Below are positions 48,701 through 58,336 of a DNA stretch of 64,000 bases, one piece after another. The translations under genes and the position numbers were made by a program. A model generated the notes under the pieces. The model was given only the letters and a program-made list of their open reading frames with translations, ran no database searches and had not been told where the DNA came from. The DNA is from Pieris napi (lineage: Eukaryota; Arthropoda; Insecta; Lepidoptera; Pieridae), in NCBI RefSeq assembly GCF_905475465.1, contig NC_062242.1:895501-959500 (forward strand), in the 5' to 3' direction. The stretch's first letter is position 1; every line of letters starts with the position of its first letter.

Positions 48701-51700
48701 AGATGTTCCCCGTTCAATGAATACATGTATTGTGTGATTAATATTGGTTTTATTTATATGGTAAAAGCGTCGCGCCTCAACACTATGAAAGCGTCTCAAT
48801 CTAAGGCATTCACCGCTATTTCGTCTGGGCTCGGTGAGTGCTTCTCCTAAAGACTGCGATTATCTGGCAAACGCTCTCCTTTGCACTATACATGGTGTTA
48901 CGAAAGTTCCACGGAGGCGGGAGGGTAACACCATGTATGTGGTTCTATTTCAGCAACGCTGTTTAGGTTTATATTGGCATTTTATTAACGAGTTACGACT
49001 CTGGAATTATTGGTAAGAAAATATTTATTATTGGTGTTAGAATTGTAACGTGCTTTTACGCGAACACATTATTCGGTTTCGCATTTAACTTCGGTCTTGG
49101 ATTCGTAATTTTTAACTAAATTTATTTTTACATTGTGATGTTACGTAATAGCTTTTTAAATTGAAATTTCATTTGAGATTAATTTTAACTGGACAATTAG
49201 CTATTCAGTGACGTCATGATTTAGTTGACAGCTTAAGTCAATTGTCAGTTATCTGATGCGTTATGTTCAGGGCTTGGCGCGTACGAGAGCAGCAGCGACA
49301 GCAGCGGGGATGAAGGGGATGTCAAGGACGTTACTGATCATCAATTGCAGGTTAGTAGCTCACATAAGAAAAAAAAAGAAAGCACAAGAGGAATATTTTT
49401 TGTTTCAGCGTACGACAGTTTCTGATGTTGCTTAGAATGTATAAAGATTTCAATCGATTTCAAAATGTTGTTTTTAAGAAAGTTGTTAAAGATGAAACAT
49501 GACAGCAGACTCAGAAATGTAAAACTCACTTTAAATATAGCAATAAAAGAGCAGATAATGTGTTTATATTACATTTATTTTAGAATTAAGAAGCTATTTT
49601 ATCTTTATCTGATATAACGGTGGCGTAAATTATATACTGCAATTTTCCTCCATTCAGAAAATTCAGTATGTACCATACCGTTGAATATATTACCCCAGAA
49701 TGTGCTATAAACACTGGAAAGTTTCCTAACAATTAAATTGTAATTTTATTTTCATTATTCAAAATTAAAAAATCTAAATCTCATAGAATTATGTACACAT
49801 TCTTATGTTCTCTACCAATACTCTAATCGAGGGGGTAGAACGGAAGAATTGGCTAAAAACTCTGTCGGTATTTTTAATCACCATTTTGTATTAAAATACG
49901 CTTTTAGAGAGCTGCAACTATCATACCATGCTCCATGTGAAATGGAATAAAATACTATGAAAAAAAAAATACTATTTTTCTCATAATGTAAGTGACATTA
50001 TAGTGAAAAAACACATAATATACTCTTTACTTATCTGTCTCTTTTCATCTCAGCATAAAACAATTCGACAGAAAGAGACGAAAAAGTCGTATATAATTTA
50101 AACTGATTTATTTTATAAATAATCTATTTCGAAATACCAGGAGATAATAAGACGCAGGCGGTCGGAGTTCGAGCGGACGTCGCGCGAGATCGAGGCGGAA
50201 GTGAGGCGCGCAGAGTTACGGGAAACGGGAGAGGCCACGCCCACTGACACGCCCGACAAGCACAGGCGAACTCGTAAGTGTCATACGTTTCTAAGTATTT
50301 GATTGAATGCACAATAATATATAAAAGCATGACAAAACAATACAATGAAAATGGTATCAAGGCTTTACAGGTATTTAGTAATTAATAAGGTGACTCGCTT
50401 GCCCGCCCCTTGTCTCATAAAAAAACATACTAAAACAGACTACCTTCTTGTATTTTTTTATTTTAACACCATAAAATAGAAAAAATTTAATCCCCATTTC
50501 GAATCACACTGTAAACCTATCTAAAAAGTAGTAAAAGTGCTTGTAGAAAAACTATAACTTGATTAAAAATATATAGAATTCTCATATATTGATATATTGC
50601 TTGCCCCGGGGAACAGTCGTAAACACAAAACCTTTTTTTTTTCAGGAAAAATAATTGCTTTTATTACTAGGATCCTAAGTACACTAAATAAAATATCAAA
50701 TGAAAGCCAATTTAAACATTGTTGTTATGTATTTAATTAAATATAGTTAAAATAAATAACTAAATGTATATTACATTACTTCATCTAATTAGACTGAAGA
50801 GCGTTTACGATTGTTTGACACGTTTTGACGAAATTTTAGAACTTAATAATGTATTACCACTACTACATTAGTTTTTAAACTGTCGCATTCACTTTTTATG
50901 ATTTTTTGGTAGAATTACAATCTACACTAAAACTATATTTATAGTTGTTGCGATCTATTTCAGGGGAGGTAAAATTTGGTACACGATTACTAAGATTATG
51001 CACAAAATAATGTCCGTATAAAGACATTCTAGTGTATTTTTATAGCGAAATGCTTTACAAAAATTCTGAAAAAATTTACTGTTATAGTTCATCACCCAAT
51101 GAAGTCAAACATGAGAAAACATTTAAACAGACGCAATAGTGATTGTTTTATTAAAAATCTAATAAAACTCGATTGGCTTCGTTTATATAGGATCTTAGTG
51201 AACCATTAGCAAAATGAAGTATGTAAAATGCAATAACATATTAAAATTTATGTACATAGTAATATGACCTTTCATTTGTTATCATAATGTCGGACAGACA
51301 TTAGCGAAACTACGATTACCAATACTGACCCATTAATTATGTAATTATCCCCAGTTCGTATTATTTGGAATTTTAACAACCAAATTGGATTAGTTTATCG
51401 TACGTATCGTCTCAACATAATTAAGTAGTTTGATTTCCTTTCAGGCTCATCAGTTACGCCACCGCCGATAGACGGAAGTACGCCGGAAAAGAAACCCGAA
51501 CGCCGTCTCTCTAGGGACAAAAGATCTAACCACAAATCATCCGACAAAGTTGACGGTGTTAGGAAATTGGAAACGATAGAGGAAAAACAAAGGGAGGGAA
51601 AGCATAGTAAATCCGATAAAACTCCGAGTCCACTGAAGAACGCCAAAACTTCATCTTCTAGCAATTCCGACAGTTCCTCCTCCACGAGCAACTCATCAGA

Positions 51701-52418
51701 CAGCGAACCCGAAGTTGTAGAAACTCGACCCAAGAAACGCAAGCGTAAAGGCTCAAGTTCGAGCGAGTCTCAGAAAAAGTCAAAACGTCATAAGAAAGAA
51801 AAACACAAAAATGACAAAAGTCCAAAGCCGAATGAAAATAAGAAAGACAAACATAAAAAAGACGAGAGACGAAAGGACTCCGAAGAGGAAAAACCAAAAA
51901 GGCGTTCAAAAAGATCGACATCCATCAGTTCGGGAAAACGACGTTCCAGAGACAAGTCCGAGGAGAGATCGTTCAGACGAGACAAGAAATCTTACGACAG
52001 AGATTCTAAACGGGACAGGTCTCACGACAAACACGATAGAGAATCTAAACGGGATAGGTCTTACGATAAATCCGGGAGAGATTACGATAGGGACTCGAAA
52101 CGGGAGAGATCTCACGATAGGTCCAGGGACTACGAGCGGAGCGATAGGGATTCCAAACGGGACAGGTCTTACGATAAATCTAGTCGGGGTTACGAGAGAA
52201 GCGATTCGAAAAGGGATAGAGATAGGTCTCGCGACAGGCACGGCAGGGACTACAAGTACGAGGAGTCGAGGCATAGGGATAAGTCGTACGATAGATCCGG
52301 CCGGGATTACGTTAAAAGCGATAGGGATAGGCGGGATAGGTCTTATGATAAGTACGACCGTAGGGATTACGAGAGGAGACGCTCGAGGAGTACCAGCCGT
52401 TACAGACATCGGAGATGA
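42784..52418 (+). CDS. PNISR: PNISR-like SR-related splicing protein, 11 coding exons
   Basis: Nuclear Arg/Ser-rich protein related to PNN-interacting PNISR, a splicing-associated factor. Coding exons: 42784-43075, 43491-43608, 43771-43926, 44355-44464, 45423-45583, 46267-46395, 48440-48545, 48768-48833, 49271-49350, 50141-50273, 51445-52418. All junctions are GT..AG and phases agree, giving 774 residues (human protein about 805). Family landmarks appear in the expected order: VDWAALAQQWIAM (about residue 31), LPGWIREGLEKMEREKQ (about 217), SKFDSDSEAEESE (about 277), LTEILLEVTDQEI (about 330), GLGAYESSSDSS (about 380), then acidic/basic helices and a long RS/RD/SY-rich tail (451-774). The ATG has a good context (taaccATG). 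Exon 8 is the least certain: its acceptor is weak, it is 66 nt long, and skipping it keeps frame. Introns carry SINEs, a SINE-like repeat and a MITE, listed separately. Identity is based on remembered family motifs and is strong. Confidence 0.93.
43949..44204 (+). mobile_element. tRNA-derived SINE, family B, with poly(A), in PNISR intron 3
   Basis: Starts with a different tRNA-like head (ttggtctagtggttagtacc; box B cgggttcgatctccgg) and runs through acaagcttcaccagcttagc to a 14-bp A tail. It sits about 20 bp after the exon 3 donor. Confidence 0.75.
45911..46130 (+). mobile_element. SINE family A in PNISR intron 5
   Basis: Intact tRNA-like head (agcagtgttggcctagtggc, ggttcgatccccg) but a shortened, diverged body ending ttatagcgccattggatta. 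Confidence 0.75.
46551..46645 (+). repeat. GGCAACGCACTCGC family copy in PNISR intron 6
   Basis: aaggccggcaacgcacttgc, gagccttttggcatttt and gtctcctacccgtttctctc match the family, with an A-rich end. Confidence 0.65.
48047..48280. mobile_element. MITE in PNISR intron 6
   Basis: taagggtctgtttcacaatg at the left and its exact complement at the right (48261-48280) are terminal inverted repeats of at least 20 bp in a 234-bp element, followed inward by gggataa / ttatcc. The target duplication is not clear. Confidence 0.85.
48888..48938 (+). other. Perfect 14-bp hairpin in PNISR intron
   Basis: atacatggtgttac (48888-48901) and gtaacaccatgtat (48925-48938) are perfect inverted repeats around a 23-nt loop containing ggaggcgggaggg. 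It lies between the donor of exon 8 and an exon-like segment at 48954-49012. No mobile-element ends flank it, so it may be a folded RNA control element. Confidence 0.6.
48954..49012 (+). other. Candidate stop-containing (poison) cassette exon in PNISR
   Basis: A good acceptor (ggttctatttcag|c) and a consensus donor (attg|gtaaga) bound 59 nt. Read from phase 1, either after exon 7 or exon 8, it adds eleven codons and then TAA, and its length would also shift frame. SR-protein genes often carry such cassettes for autoregulation by nonsense-mediated decay; here it is inferred from splice signals only. Confidence 0.4.
51990..52400 (+). repeat. Coding minisatellite in the PNISR RS tail
   Basis: Imperfect units of about 30 nt of the type cgggataggtcttacgataa encode repeated KRDRSYDK / DYDRDSKRERS blocks. 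The biased codons leave the +1 frame and the antisense strand open for long stretches. Confidence 0.8.
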
Positions 52419-52921
52419 ACATCAGGTTACAACAATAGAAGGTGGTCTTCACTTTTTCTAATCTTCATTTCAGTTTTCAGTTGTTTTTGAGTGTTCTTTG
52501 TATCAGCTGTCAAAGAATGCTTAAAAAATTCAGTTTAATTATCAATATTGTATATTATTTTCTATATATTATTATTATTAATTATAAGGAGTTATATTAG
52601 CGTAGCATAAAAATAATTTACATATATGTTATGTTTGTATAAATTATATTTGGAATTTAAAGGAATGCGATCATAACATTCTTATACAATTATCCATACT
52701 TTGTTTTGAAGGAAAATCTATTTGATTTAAAACCTGCAACACTGTTTTCTTTAATATGTTAGTAAATCAGTAATAAGCCCTAAGGATGAAAAGAAAAAAA
52801 AAATAGTTTTTAAATAATATAATTATCTAATTTCATTAGAAATAGGAAATTACTGATATATAATAATAGTACATTTTCTTTTACAGGTTGGTATGCAGAG
52901 AAGTTAGCTTCTTCAACTGTA

Positions 52922-52927
52922 AATAAA
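52922..52927 (+). terminator. PNISR polyadenylation signal (AATAAA)
   Basis: AATAAA about 500 bp after the PNISR stop. The 3' UTR (52419 to about 52945) is AT-rich with several weaker variants. An acceptor-like cttttacag|g at 52,885 could create a spliced 3' UTR form. Confidence 0.55.
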
Positions 52928-53220
52928 GTTTGTGAATATTAATTTGCTGCTTTACATTATATTATTAAATTTTTAAAAGTAATCCAGTGTTTCATTTGTG
53001 TATAATTTTTAGTGGTACCTGAACAATCTGTATCCCATATAAATGAAACAATTAAATATAGTTTCGAAATATATTCACTATGGAAGTACACTTTCTAAAG
53101 ACATTGAAGTTTCAATATACATTGTTTACTTGACACTAGTTATCGACTCACATTGCACTGTATAACATCTCAAGCACAATAAATAGTTAAAACTAAATTG
53201 TAGGCCTGCTACCATTTACA

Positions 53221-54216
53221 TTATTTACCAAATCTAAGATCACATTTATTATACTTATACAAAGCACCTAAGTAGTTATTCACATTTATGCTATGGTCAA
53301 TTGAAATTTGTATAAATTCCGTTAATCTTATATGCCATGGTAAAAGACCATATGTACAACATAAAGGGCCCGAATAGAGGACCAAGTTTGGATCAGGAAT
53401 TGAAGGATATATGGTTTTTAATGTCCGGTCTAACTCTTGTGAAGTAAACTCATCAGAGCTTCTAATACACAAAGTATTATCTTGAGATATTTGTTGCAAG
53501 CACTTTGTAATTTTTGGTCTCCCATCATTGTAAGATAATATATTCACAGAAATTGTATTTGCTTGAATACCATTTGTATACCCATTTAAATTAGGCTTAT
53601 CAAACCATTTTATGCAACCTGGTATACCTTTCTTCTGCTTTTCAACTTCAACAAATAAATTTTCTTCATCTTTCCGCAATTTGCCTGTAACAAGTTGATT
53701 TATTTGATTGTAAAAAAATATTTTTATTAATTAGCCCTGCTCTGTCAGATAAGTAAATTAACAAGAGGAACTTATATACTATTCCTGATTTAAGATTTTT
53801 TACCATTATAATAGTTTGGGATGAAGGTTGCATGTTACCAATGCAGGCTAATATTGCATCATGTCTAATCCTAAAACATCAACAAAAATATTAAAAGTAT
53901 TAGAAATATTTTTACCTGTTATATCATGAAAACTGATACAAGATATCCCAAAGACGAGACTCCAGATAACAACACGAGCCAGGTCCGAGAGGGTATGATG
54001 ATCAGTATCGACCAATACTACTAAATGCTTTAGCTCCTTCGTTATTAAAGGCACATGCCCCAATACAGTCATCACTTCATTGTTCACAGTCTGATTTTTG
54101 GGTAAATTGGACATTTTAACACAGAACCGGTGATAAACATTTTGAATAGCAACAAGTACACTCACAACTAAATGCAGAAGGACAAACAAAATTTGTCTGA
54201 TTAATCGCGATAGCAT
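53221..54216 (-). CDS. NUS1: NUS1 / Nogo-B receptor (Tango14), cis-prenyltransferase subunit
   Basis: Non-catalytic partner of dehydrodolichyl diphosphate synthase, needed to make dolichol for N-glycosylation at the ER. Two coding exons, 54216-53916 and 53684-53221, joined in phase 1 across a 231-bp intron (donor CAG|GTAAAA, acceptor TTACAG|GC), give 254 residues. A hydrophobic N-terminal segment (LIRQILFVLLHLVVSVLVAI) is the membrane anchor. The middle LVVLVDTDHHTLSDLARVV followed by GISCISFHD matches the family's undecaprenyl-synthase fold. The C-terminus has the hallmark GLLPWHIRLTEF and ends in RFGK, matching the human terminal RLGK, whose RxG motif is required for complex activity. It is tail-to-tail with PNISR and head-to-head with RpS30. 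It is slightly shorter than human NUS1 (293), mainly at the N-terminus. Gene identity is very secure. Confidence 0.95.
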
Positions 54217-54803
54217 TATAAAGGAGTTTCGGTACGCTAAACACTCTTATATTTGATCATCCTCTATAAAATTACAAAACTATTTTCATAAACGAAACCG
54301 CATCGTCAATATTCTGCACATACTTAGACCGTTTTAAAACTAAAAAGGGCACATTAATGTACCTACTAACAGCCAATCACGAGCTCATATGTGTCAAACA
54401 TGTGGCAATTGACAGCATTCATTACTGCCAACATGTTTGATAAAGTACCTTTTTATCATCAATCAAAAAACCATTTCTCATCACTTGCTTCTTTTTGATC
54501 TTGTAAAAATGTTAAAAATTAATCTAGTAATTAATTTTAGATTAAATAATTAGTAATATTAAAGTCTACGTTCATATAGATTTCGTACGTAAAACATTTT
54601 TTTATTACCTATTTAAAGAGAATAGAAATTAATAGTTAACATTTTTATTGCCATTTTTAGATTCATATTATAATACATTTATAAAATATATGTAAAATAT
54701 AAATTGGTAAAAGTGTTTGATTTTAAGAATGGTTCAAAAAGTATAATCTGCATTCTGTATAGCTATCCGATTTTTTTCTATCCGTTTCCGCGTCGCCATT
54801 ATT
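54217..54803. promoter_or_regulatory. Shared NUS1 / RpS30 head-to-head promoter region
   Basis: About 590 bp separate the NUS1 start codon (-) from the RpS30 initiator (+). AT-rich, no repeats recognised; both promoters must lie here or close by. No specific factor sites were identified. Confidence 0.5.
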
Positions 54804-54838
54804 GTTTCCTTCTTTCATTGTCAGACTTGGCTGATAGG
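54804..54838 (+). promoter_or_regulatory. RpS30 TCT/TOP-type initiator and non-coding first exon
   Basis: A pyrimidine run (gtttccttctttc) fits the TCT initiator and 5' terminal oligopyrimidine tract of ribosomal-protein genes. About 25 bp on, ctgatag|gttagt is a donor at 54839; the intron then runs to the acceptor at 55033, just before the coding ATG. Translation would be growth-controlled through the TOP tract, by family analogy. Confidence 0.6.
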
Positions 54839-55043
54839 TTAGTTTTGCCAATAAAATAACAAATTGCATATAATTTAATGATAAATTACTGTTGTAAATT
54901 TAAAATATCGAATTATTTTATAAGTGTTATTCTAAATTCGATAATATAAAGTGAAGTCTTCGCATGCCAAACTTATCGTGATTGGTTTAAAAGTGACCAC
55001 GCCGTAACAAGGTGCTGTTGATTTATTTTTCAGATTTTCCAAG

Positions 55044-56604
55044 ATGCAATTGCACATTCGAGGACAATCAACGCACGTCCTAGACGTAAATGGAGAGGAG
55101 TCCATTGGTCAGATCAAGGTAAATATATCGGAGCATATTATGAATGCGTGTTCTAACCTTACCACTGTCAAAATATGCTTCATGTAGTTATCATTAGGAG
55201 GGAATTTGGCTGTCGTAACACAGTTTTAAAATGTTATAGGATCGCATCCGCAATCTTGCCGATGTAGGGGCGGAGGAGTTGACACTTTCCGCATGCGGAT
55301 CTCCACTTGAAGATGATGTGTTGGTCTCGGAGCTTTCTGCGACTGATTTGGACCTTAACATCCCACTTCTTGGTGGTAAAGTACACGGATCCTTAGCTCG
55401 TGCTGGTGAGTATTTGAGACAACTGAGGGGTAAATGTTTTAAAGCTTTACCTAAACTGTCCATTCAGACAATTTATTGCAATGCATTATTTATTACCTTT
55501 GCAGCTTTCAACTTAAACCTTTTATGTAAGTTTGCCTGTAAGAACATTACAAGTAAATAAAATGCAAATAATGTTTAATTTTTCAGGTAAGGTAAAGGGA
55601 CAAACTCCAAAAGTAGAGAAGCAGCAAAAGAAAAAGAAGAAGACCGGCCGTGCTAAGCGTAGGATCCAATACAACAGGAGGTATGTAATCAAAATGAGTT
55701 GGAATTACTAAATTGGTTTATTGGCTTGTTGATTTATTTTAGCTACAATTTGAGTATATTGCTGATCTCTAAATAACCTTGATAATGATGATAAGTGATC
55801 TACTGAAGCAATTAACTCTTGCCTCTTCACAAAATTTATTTTACATTTAGGTCTCTGCTTTATAACAAATGCAAATTTCAAGCAACCGAGCATTTCCTTT
55901 AGCTATAGTAAGTGAATAGAAAAAAAAAACCAATTACAATAATTTCTAATTTTATTTACCTATTGATAGTAATTATATAATATTATTACAATCAATAGGT
56001 AAATTATTCTATGCACAACGTTTTTTTACTGGCCATCTTGACAGTTTCAGAGTTTGTTTACAACTGATAATACATGATAGGTAACGGTGGTGCATTTAGT
56101 AACTGAGAGTTGAGACCAAAATTTCCTACAGGCAATGTAATCTAAGAATAATGGCACACATGTTAATGCAATTAACAAAAACAAAGGCGAGACTGCTGTT
56201 TATGACCTCAGGTGTCTTTTTAGAAATTTCGGCACCTCAATAGTTTAGTTTTGTAAGCTGATTATAAAAACAATTACACTTATGTATGTATTTGATGTCT
56301 AAATATGAAAATATTTTTTCGTTAAAGAGAATGGCTGTTGCGTTATAAAGAGTGAATTAATGTTTCGATTTGTGTTAACAAATGTAACTATTTTTACATT
56401 ATAGAGTTTTTCGTTATAACGCATGATGTTATAAAGAGTTTACACTATATTTTATATTGATCCTTATGAAGGATGTTTCGCTTAGATCAATTAATAATTA
56501 TAAACGTAATATAGTGATAATTTTATAATATAATTTATTTTTTTAGGTTTGTCAACGTAGTACAGACATTCGGCCGCAGACGGGGACCCAACTCTAACTC
56601 ATAA
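55044..56604 (+). CDS. RpS30: Ubiquitin-like FUBI / ribosomal protein S30 fusion (FAU)
   Basis: FAU-type precursor, cleaved after a Gly-Gly into a ubiquitin-like protein and 40S ribosomal protein S30. Coding exons 55044-55118, 55240-55405, 55587-55680 and 56547-56604 give 130 residues. Residues 1-71 are the ubiquitin-like part (starting MQLHIRGQ, ending IPLLGG). Residues 72-130 are S30 (starts KVHGSLARAGKVKGQTPK, contains KKKKKTGRAKRR, ends RRRGPNSNS), the usual 59-residue length. An acceptor at 55033/55034 lies ten bases before the ATG, so a non-coding first exon precedes it. A polyadenylation signal AATAAA is at 56630-56635. The third intron (866 bp) holds an inverted repeat at 55955-56003. 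No frameshift or defect is seen. Confidence 0.97.
55955..56003 (+). other. 13-bp inverted repeat in RpS30 intron 3
   Basis: tttacctattgat (55955-55967) and atcaataggtaaa (55991-56003) flank an AT-rich 23-bp loop. Could be a small MITE remnant or a hairpin; no snoRNA boxes fit it. Confidence 0.5.
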
Positions 56605-56629
56605 GCCATTAAATGTACATAAAAATGTC

Positions 56630-56635
56630 AATAAA
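56630..56635 (+). terminator. RpS30 polyadenylation signal (AATAAA)
   Basis: AATAAA 26 bp after the RpS30 stop codon gives the very short 3' UTR usual for ribosomal-protein genes. Confidence 0.8.
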
Positions 56636-57246
56636 TAACATCTAAATTGACTCAAATATATGTTTTATTTAGTTTTACACAACCATTTTATTAGGTGTAC
56701 CCTGGATTCAAACGGTTTGCCATTTTACAATATATCTGCATCTACATCAGCTTTCCCCAAAGTGTGTACTGGTGCACCATGGTTATTAGTTGGTGTCCCT
56801 CAGAAAAATTAGGTTATTTATTAAACTTATCTAAGTCTGGGGATATCTGGCAGATATATTTGCTCACTTAAATAAGCTCAAGGGAATGCCTCAGGACAAT
56901 CTACAAAGAGATTAGAGCAGCCCTGTCAACAATTACTCCAAACTCCTTTTGATTTCCTACATGTACCTTGAACGCAAAATGTTTGCGGTATACTGATATT
57001 CATAAGTACACCAGCCACCAGGCAGGTCGTTAATTGATCAAATCTTTGACGGTTGCCTACTTTTGTTATTATATTCATGATAAAGAAATAGTTATCTTAA
57101 ATTTGACAAAATAAAAATGCTAACATAGAACTCTGTCAAATATTTGTTTAAATTATTATTAGAGTTTTTAAAAAAAATAGACGCAAGCTCATTTTACTCC
57201 TATCGTAAAACAAATGCATAGTAGAGCTGCAGAATTAGATAGGTAC

Positions 57247-58328
57247 CAGCGTTGCCAGATTTATTTTATGTCAATTCGGGATTTTCGCACTTTTAAGTGA
57301 AAAAAGCGGGATTCATTTGTCGAAAGCGGTAAATATAGTAAAAAAATTAAATAATCAGAAGTTTTTAAATATTTATGTTTTTAATTAATTGAGTTCAAAT
57401 CACGTTTGCGTGACAAGAGATAACGAAAATAGACACAGAAAACATTTAAATCAGATTAAACCTGCAGTTTAATACTTCTTTTCATCTCATGACCATTTCA
57501 TTCATCTTCTGATTAAAAAACAAAAAAAAAGTTTTATTTAGAAAAATATAGCGTTTATAACAATACTCTGAAGAGTGTGTTATAAATTGCAACTTACAAT
57601 AAGAGAGTAATTATTTATAAGAATTACTTATTCATAATATTTCTATGAAGATTTAAAAGTTTCATTTTTTTCTTTAAAAAAAAAAGAACTCTTCACAGGA
57701 TAGCTGTAGATTAAACTTGATGAGTAACTCTGATTTCATTAAATTTACGAAGCATTTATTTCTGGCATCTGATCATTTTAAATTTATCTGGAAAGCATGT
57801 TGGGAATCCCAATTAATATGAAAGATATTAGTTTGAAGATAATCCTGGTAATTTTAAGCTATTGCAGAGATTTTATCGCGGGCTTTGAGCGCGGCGACCG
57901 AATCAAGAAATTCCGTAACGAAATAAACCTAATACACGATGACGTAATATAGGTGCGGCCAATACGCGTTAGAGCGGGACAGAACGCATACTGCGTCTCA
58001 CATCGGTTAAGCGTGATCGGATAGGCGTGTTAGTCTGAGTCTGGTAGAGTGGTAAATTGAATTAATATCAAGAGAACAAAAAAACTGCAAAATTAAATAA
58101 ATAATTATATTGCAAAAGTTTATAAAAAATGCTATGCAATAGCTTTACCGCGGCAGTCCCCGAGCGCCACACGTATATTTTTTTTGATACTGTTGAAAGT
58201 GTTGGTGCCATTATTGCGGTGGTGGTAGTGCACACTTGTCAGTCCCATCGAATTATTCCCGAAGAGCGGGCCAGTCCCGCGCGGGACATTTCATTATGAT
58301 TTAAAAATCGGGACGTGTGGCAACGCTG
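57247..58328. mobile_element. Non-autonomous hAT transposon, 1.08 kb, with 8-bp target duplication
   Basis: Starts cagcgttgcca and ends tggcaacgctg, matching hAT termini (CAGnGTTGCCA). It is flanked on both sides by the identical 8-mer ATAGGTAC (57239-57246 and 58329-58336), the duplication length of hAT elements. Longer imperfect end homology includes cgggatttt / aaaatcgggac. No transposase ORF remains, so it was mobilised in trans. Confidence 0.9.
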
Positions 58329-58336
58329 ATAGGTAC

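Noticed and set aside
48703..48760. Exon starting at the strong acceptor tcttatttcag (48701-48702)
   Set aside because: In phase with exon 7 it reaches a stop after eleven codons and does not match the family; kept only as a possible unproductive splice.
51906..52409. 167-codon antisense ORF and 216-codon +1 ORF in the RS region
   Set aside because: They are by-products of the repetitive codon pattern of the PNISR RS tail, whose frame is fixed by splicing and family similarity.
55775..55860. Possible box C/D snoRNA in RpS30 intron 3 (atgatga then ctga)
   Set aside because: The ctga is only about 12 nt after the C-like box, no D box lies at a proper distance, and no terminal stem forms.
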